From: an uncultured Treponema sp.
GTDB taxonomy: Bacteria; Spirochaetota; Spirochaetia; Treponematales; Treponemataceae
Reading direction: 5' to 3'
NCBI GenBank assembly: GCA_934699065.1
Contig: CAKUWD010000003.1
Span: 1 to 54,883, forward strand
Length of the DNA stretch: 54,883 bases
Shown: positions 51,064 through 54,883 of the stretch, in pieces
Numbering within the stretch: position 1 is the first letter of the stretch
How the letters are laid out: each line of letters opens with the position of its first letter
Made by a program: the position numbers and the translations under genes
The notes under the pieces: model-generated
What the model was told of the DNA's origin: nothing
Database searches by the model: none
Seen by the model: the letters and a program-made list of their open reading frames with translations, nothing else

Positions 51064-52584
51064 AGATTCAAACACCAGACGTCCGTCAATAAAAAGATTC
51101 CTTACGCGGCCTGTGAGACGGCGGCCTTCAAAAGGAGTAGCCTTGCCCTTGCTATAGAAGAGCTTGCTGTCTACAGTCCATTCCTCATCAGGGTCCAAAA
51201 CAGTGAGGTCTGCATCGTAACCGGTCTTAAGAAGTCCTTTCTGAAGCCCCAGCAGACGGGCCGGCTGAGCAGACATAAGCTGGCTCAAGCGGCGTGGATT
51301 AAACTGGCAGTCTTTTACAAGAACACTGTTACAAACAGCATAGGCAGTTTCGAGGCCAGTAAAGCCCGGAGCACCGCCTGCCTTATCATCGAGTGTATGT
51401 GGTGCATGATCTGTGGAAATTACATCAACAGTACCGTCGCGTAATGCTTCGAGAAGTGCTACACGGTCGTCTTCACTACGAAGCGGCGGGTTCACAAGAG
51501 CACGGATATATGGTTCGTCTGTACCGCAGAGAGCTAAGTGATGAGGGGTTACTTCGCAGCTTATATCAAAGCCGCCGCTCTTTTTCGGGCTAGGTGCAAA
51601 AACTTCGCCATCTTCAAAAGCCTGGTAAGCGGCGTCGGCTTCGTCCGCGTTATAATCAGCCTGATCATCATATATTTCATTTTTCGCATCGCGCACAGCA
51701 TTTATCGAAACAGCAGTACTGACATGAGCAATATGAACGTGACAATCTGCCTGTTTTGCAAGCATGATATTTCTAACTGTAGCAACATCTTCTGCAAGCG
51801 CAAGAATCTCGTTTGCTTTTGTAAGGGCCAAGTCTATTTGATCCAAGGCCTCAGCATTTCCTTCATCATCTTCATCAAAATCTTCGTCACCAGTGCCCCA
51901 GGCAGAAAGTCCTACTCCTTTCATAATTTCAAGGGCTTCTGCACGGAATGGCTTTGCCTGTGCGCCAAGAGTCATATCCTCACTGTGGCAGCTTACGATA
52001 ATTCCTTTTTCTCCTGCTTTAGTCATACCTTCGAGCATGGCAGCAGAGGCTGAAACGTCACGGCCGTCTTCAGTAATCACCGGCACATATTTTTTTTCTA
52101 CAAAATCAAGATGACTTGTATCTTCGCCACCAAAATCCTTAGTAATACTAACCGTCTGGAAAAGATGAGTGAGTCCTATTGCCGCAGCCTCACGTTCAAT
52201 CTTCATTGCCATTTCCATAGAGGAAACAACAGGATTTGTGTTAGGCATGGCTACTATTGTACCATATCCGCCGGCTGCAGCCGCATGAAGTCCTGAATTC
52301 AAATCTTCTTTCTGAGTCTGTCCCGGATAACGCAGATGAACATGCATATCAATAAAGGCCGGGGTAAGTGTGAGCCCGTGAGCATTAAAAAGTTCTATAG
52401 AAGTCTTTTCTTCAAGACCGTCTTCTGTAAGCACAGCCCGTGCCATTTTTTCAAGAGTTTCAGAGTTAGTATAATAACCCTGAAAAACCGAGCGGATTTT
52501 TGCATCCATAACCAGTACGGCACCAGGTGTATCCATACTCTCATCCAAAAGACGTGCGTTGTATATAAGTGTTATTTTGCTCAT
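51061..52584 (-). CDS. pyrC: Dihydroorotase
   Basis: 507 residues, longer than the usual ~430. Zinc-site motifs: DMHVHLRYPG (two His), CHSED, HIAHVST and STDHAPHT; ALVNPPLR is substrate-binding. Two acidic insertions (about residues 232-247 and 305-335, both Asp/Glu-rich) account for the extra length. It closes carbamoyl-aspartate to dihydroorotate. SD AAGGAG lies 5 bp before the ATG. It is the last gene of the leftward pyr operon; a repeat separates it from pyrI. Confidence 0.92.
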   Translation of the reverse strand: MSKITLIYNARLLDESMDTPGAVLVMDAKIRSVFQGYYTNSETLEKMARAVLTEDGLEEKTSIELFNAHGLTLTPAFIDMHVHLRYPGQTQKEDLNSGLHAAAAGGYGTIVAMPNTNPVVSSMEMAMKIEREAAAIGLTHLFQTVSITKDFGGEDTSHLDFVEKKYVPVITEDGRDVSASAAMLEGMTKAGEKGIIVSCHSEDMTLGAQAKPFRAEALEIMKGVGLSAWGTGDEDFDEDDEGNAEALDQIDLALTKANEILALAEDVATVRNIMLAKQADCHVHIAHVSTAVSINAVRDAKNEIYDDQADYNADEADAAYQAFEDGEVFAPSPKKSGGFDISCEVTPHHLALCGTDEPYIRALVNPPLRSEDDRVALLEALRDGTVDVISTDHAPHTLDDKAGGAPGFTGLETAYAVCNSVLVKDCQFNPRRLSQLMSAQPARLLGLQKGLLKTGYDADLTVLDPDEEWTVDSKLFYSKGKATPFEGRRLTGRVRNLFIDGRLVFES

Positions 52585-52600
52585 AAAAACTCCTTACTCA

Positions 52601-52660
52601 CGGTGGTTGAGCCTGTCGAAACCACCAATGTGCGCCAAGATTTCGACAAGCTCAATCAGC
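52601..52660. repeat. Family-1 short forms between pyrI and pyrC
   Basis: GGTGGTTGAGCCTGTCGAAACCACC (52602-52626) and, 11 bp on, a degenerate TTTCGACAAGCTCAATCAGCG (52640-52660). TGTGCGC flanks the latter and is repeated inverted. Confidence 0.8.
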
Positions 52661-52671
52661 GCACATATTCG

Positions 52672-53109
52672 TTATCTTCTCTCGCTGCCTGCCAGATAGA
52701 GTGTGTCGCAGTATTCACAACGATAAACCCCTTTCTTCTTATCTGTAAGAATGAAGGTAGGTTTTACATAATGCTCTGTCTGTGTAATGCAGCGCGGATT
52801 CTTACATTTGAAAACTCCCTGCACACGGCTAGGAAGTTCCATGTTGATTTTTCGTACGATTTTTTCGTTTTCGATTACGTTTACGCAGATGCTTGGATCA
52901 ATAAAACCCAGCACCGAATAATCAATATTGATGATGTTATCAATTTTGATAATATCTTTTTTTCCTGATTTTTCTGAGTGCACATTCTGAATCAGGCAAG
53001 AAGTAAAAGGCGCCTTGTCCAGGCCCAGCCACTGATAGATTTCCCAGCCGGAGCCGGCACGAATATGGTCTATTACAAGTCCGTTTTTTATGGTATTAAC
53101 ATTAAGCAT
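52672..53109 (-). CDS. pyrI: Aspartate carbamoyltransferase regulatory chain
   Basis: 145 residues. An N-terminal allosteric domain (NTIKNGLVIDHIRAGSGWEI) is followed by the C-terminal zinc domain with CKNPRC and CEYC (Cx4C ... Cx2C). Forms the class B dodecamer with PyrB, giving feedback control by CTP. It lies between pyrB and pyrC in the leftward operon, with family-1 repeats on both sides. Confidence 0.94.
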   Translation of the reverse strand: MLNVNTIKNGLVIDHIRAGSGWEIYQWLGLDKAPFTSCLIQNVHSEKSGKKDIIKIDNIINIDYSVLGFIDPSICVNVIENEKIVRKINMELPSRVQGVFKCKNPRCITQTEHYVKPTFILTDKKKGVYRCEYCDTLYLAGSERR

Positions 53110-53128
53110 TTTATTCCATCCTTATACA

Positions 53129-53168
53129 CCGGTGGTTGAGTGACGCGAAGCGTCGTATCGAAACCACC
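53129..53168. repeat. Family-1 unit between pyrB and pyrI
   Basis: CCGGTGGTTGAG, inner stem GACGC/GCGTC, CGTATCGAAACCACC; it ends 2 bp before the pyrB stop. Confidence 0.9.
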
Positions 53169-53170
53169 TG

Positions 53171-54088
53171 TTAATCTATTGCCCCAGTGAGCTTTGCAAT
53201 AAGTGCCATGCGGGCGTACATTCCGTACTGAACCTGTTTAAAGTAAGCAGCGCGCGGGTCCTCATCTACCTCAGGGGTAATTTCGTTTACACGAGGAAGC
53301 GGATGAAGGACGATCATATTCTTGCGGGCAAGCTTCATTTTTTCGCTGTCGAGAATGTAGCTGTCCTTAAGGCGGATGTAATCCTGTTCGTTGAAGAAAC
53401 GCTCCTTTTGAACGCGGGTCATGTAAAGCACGTCGAGCTGGTCGATTACGGCGTCGAGGCTTTCTACAATTTCGTACTGAACACCGGCCGGCTCAAGAAC
53501 ATTTGTAATAAGGTAGTCCGGAACACTGAGCTCCTTTGGACTTATGAAAATGTATTTATTTCCTTTGAAGTGGCGGAGGGCTTCGGCAAGAGAGTGGACG
53601 GTGCGGCCGAACTTAAGGTCGCCGCAGAAGCCGACGGTCAGGTCGTTGAATCGCCCCTTCTCGCGCTGGATGGTGAGCAGGTCCGTGAGCGTCTGCGTCG
53701 GGTGGTTGTGGCCGCCGTCACCGGCGTTGATGACGGGGACCTCGGAGTGCATGGAGGCGACGAGCGGCGCGCCCTCTTTCGGGTGGCGCATGGCGATGAT
53801 GTCGGAATAGCAGCTGACGGTGCGGATGGTATCGGAGACGCTCTCGCCCTTCGACGCAGACGAGCTGCTGGCGGACGAGAAGCCGAGGACCTTGCCGCCG
53901 AGCGAGAGCATGGCGGACTCGAAGCTCAGGCGCGTCCGGGTAGAGGGCTCAAAGAACAGCGTGGCGAGGATCTTGCCGTCGCACTTGTGGGCATAGGCCT
54001 CCGGGCGGGCGATGATGTCGTTGGCCTTGGCGACCAGTTCGTCGATCTCCTGGGTGCTGAGCTGCAGAATGTCGATCAGGTGGTTCAT
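53171..54088 (-). CDS. pyrB: Aspartate carbamoyltransferase catalytic chain, mosaic base composition
   Basis: 305 residues from ATG 54088 (GGAGG upstream, ATG just after the pyrE stop); a longer frame from 54130 is inside pyrE. Motifs: FFEPSTRTRLSFE (carbamoyl phosphate), HNHPTQTLTDLLTI, CGDLKFGRTVHSL, LHPLPRVNEI. The first ~170 codons (53575-54088) use G/C-ending codons almost throughout; the rest matches the AT-rich window. The switch lies within the conserved HSLAEALRHF region. The protein reads through intact, so a join or recombination in a conserved stretch is likely. Confidence 0.9.
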   Translation of the reverse strand: MNHLIDILQLSTQEIDELVAKANDIIARPEAYAHKCDGKILATLFFEPSTRTRLSFESAMLSLGGKVLGFSSASSSSASKGESVSDTIRTVSCYSDIIAMRHPKEGAPLVASMHSEVPVINAGDGGHNHPTQTLTDLLTIQREKGRFNDLTVGFCGDLKFGRTVHSLAEALRHFKGNKYIFISPKELSVPDYLITNVLEPAGVQYEIVESLDAVIDQLDVLYMTRVQKERFFNEQDYIRLKDSYILDSEKMKLARKNMIVLHPLPRVNEITPEVDEDPRAAYFKQVQYGMYARMALIAKLTGAID

Positions 54089-54089
54089 A

Positions 54090-54724
54090 TCAGTTTGTTC
54101 CTCCAATCCAAGATTCGTCCGAGGGGTCATTCCGGAACTGCAGGAGCCGGGCGACGTCCTCGGGTTTGATATACTTCTGTTCGGCGGCGACCTGCGCGAT
54201 CACGTCGAAGTTCGTCAGGCTGACATTTTTGACTTTGGCGGCGGCCAGCCGCTCCAGGCCCTTTTTCATGCCGTAGGTGAAGATGCTCACGATGCCGAGC
54301 ACCTCCGCAGCACGTTCACGACCTCAAGGACGCTGCCGCCCGTGGAGATCAGATCCTCCACCACGACGACCTTCTGGCCTTTTTCCAGCCGCCCTTCGAT
54401 CTGGTTCTGGCGGCCGTGGTCCTTGCTCGACGAGCGGACGTAGCCCATCGGCAGGCCCATCATCTGCGCGGTGATGGCGGCATGCGCGATCCCGGCGGTG
54501 CTGGTGCCCATGAGGACCTCCGCGTCCGGGTATTCGCGGCGGATGGTCTGCATGAGGGCGGTCTCCACCTCGGTGCGGACGTCCGGGGCGGTCAGGATGA
54601 GGCGGTTGTCACAATAGACGGGGCTTTTGATGCCGCTGGCCCAGGTGAACGGCTCGTCCGGCCGGAAGAATACGGCGCGGATCGACAGCAGATCCTCTGC
54701 GATGCGGCGTGCGGTAGATTCCAT
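54090..54724 (-). pseudogene. pyrE: Orotate phosphoribosyltransferase, frameshifted
   Basis: Start ATG 54724 (AAAGGAG 7 bp upstream). The first part contains GIKSPVYCDNR and the PRPP motif VVVEDLISTGGSVLEVVNV but hits a stop at 54287. From about 54302 the remaining PyrE (EVLGIVSIFTYG ...) continues in another frame to 54090. Loss of about 13 nt at the join (where ...LREAGAEVLG is expected) fits both the gap and a normal total length. It may be a real deletion or a sequence/assembly error. Confidence 0.8.
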
Positions 54725-54740
54725 AGTCTGCTCCTTTCTG

Positions 54741-54883
54741 TTATCCGACAAATTCCTGCAGGCAGCGCTGGTAGGCTGCGACGGGGTCGGCGGCCTGCGT
54801 GATGGGACGGCCGACGACGATGTAATCCGAGCCGATGGCTCTGGCCTTTTCGGGGGTGGTGATGCGGACCTGATCGTCCGTCT
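54741..54883 (-). CDS. pyrF: Orotidine-5'-phosphate decarboxylase, C-terminal part
   Basis: The last ~46 codons of PyrF before the window ends, including IGSDYIVVGRPIT, the phosphate-binding end of the barrel. High G+C like pyrE and the pyrB 5' half. It precedes pyrE in the leftward operon with a 16-bp gap. Confidence 0.9.
   Translation of the reverse strand, partial: TDDQVRITTPEKARAIGSDYIVVGRPITQAADPVAAYQRCLQEFVG

Noticed and set aside
52336..52968. 210-residue + strand reading frame across pyrC and pyrI
   Set aside because: Shadow of two firmly identified minus-strand genes; it runs through repeats and has no recognisable domain.
12889..53168. CRISPR array from the many similar repeats
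   Set aside because: Units are palindromic, irregularly spaced over 40 kb, and not separated by unique equal-length spacers; no cas genes are present.
53303..54169. Long 288-residue reading frame on the + strand opposite pyrB
   Set aside because: It is the antisense shadow of a G+C-rich gene; composition is A/V/G/R/E-rich and no domain is visible, while the minus strand encodes clear PyrB.

Overview
The window looks like a gut- or mouth-type Treponema (Spirochaetota). Base composition is moderately AT-rich. The genes recalled as spirochaetal in style are a fused Bat (von Willebrand A/TPR) locus, a long ribose-phosphate pyrophosphokinase, a divergent PurH-like protein and several lipoproteins or periplasmic proteins of spirochaete type. 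Genus is inferred from protein resemblance only; there is no rRNA gene. Both ends cut through operons. The last ~1.3 kb (from about 53,575) is far richer in G+C than everything else and may belong to another genome.

Layout. 1-4.4 kb: Bat operon, including a BatA-BatB-BatC fusion. 4.4-8.6 kb: Smr protein, then a leftward aroA / adenine methylase / nuclease group. 8.7-11.4 kb: PurH-like protein and mraY. 11.6-16.2 kb: M20 peptidase, galE, small lipoproteins, a VWA protein. 16.3-19.6 kb: a conserved hypothetical coupled to an XRE-cupin regulator, then citrate synthase. 19.7-22.9 kb: RsuA-type pseudouridine synthase, membrane protein, formate-THF ligase. 22.9-29.1 kb: tRNA-Arg with a broken tRNA-like copy, MBL hydrolase, HAD phosphatase, FGGY kinase, prs, and an AGCS transporter behind a glycine riboswitch that directly abuts tRNA-Cys. 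29.0-29.4 kb: a large degenerate palindrome. 29.4-35.2 kb: a leftward six-gene operon of envelope proteins, a one-chain ECF transporter engine and a NUDIX hydrolase. 35.2-37.6 kb: LacI regulator and M18 aminopeptidase. 38-40 kb: parAB. 40.2-46.4 kb: methyltransferase, large GH2 beta-galactosidase, anion permease. 46.4-49.3 kb: ddl, small (p)ppGpp synthetase, RlpA. 49.4-50.8 kb: gdhA. 51-54.9 kb: leftward pyrF-pyrE-pyrB-pyrI-pyrC.

Four things stand out. (1) A family of short palindromic repeats (REP-like, outer stem GGTGGTT/AACCACC with a variable, compensating inner stem) occurs more than 15 times. It lies between genes and also in frame inside four proteins: methyltransferase, beta-galactosidase (three units), anion permease and the C-terminus of a GIY-YIG protein. 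(2) Citrate synthase and glutamate dehydrogenase, 32 kb apart, have promoters built alike: a -10 hexamer at the same offset inside the first of two ARG-box-like palindromes separated by 3 bp. This suggests one regulator controls carbon flow into glutamate. (3) Several structured elements go beyond ordinary annotation: the tRNA-Cys/glycine-riboswitch junction, a tRNA-Arg-derived element whose anticodon arm is replaced by a long hairpin, and long inverted repeats at 18.1, 29.2 and 40.1 kb. (4) The pyr operon changes base composition inside pyrB, and pyrE beyond it is frameshifted, so either assembly chimerism or recombination must be considered.

Pathways represented: pyrimidine synthesis (pyrB, I, C, E, F), PRPP supply (prs), one-carbon/purine metabolism (fhs, PurH-like), glutamate synthesis (gltA, gdhA), peptidoglycan (mraY, ddl, rlpA), chorismate (aroA), galactose metabolism (galE, GH2), glycine/alanine uptake, and chromosome segregation (parAB).
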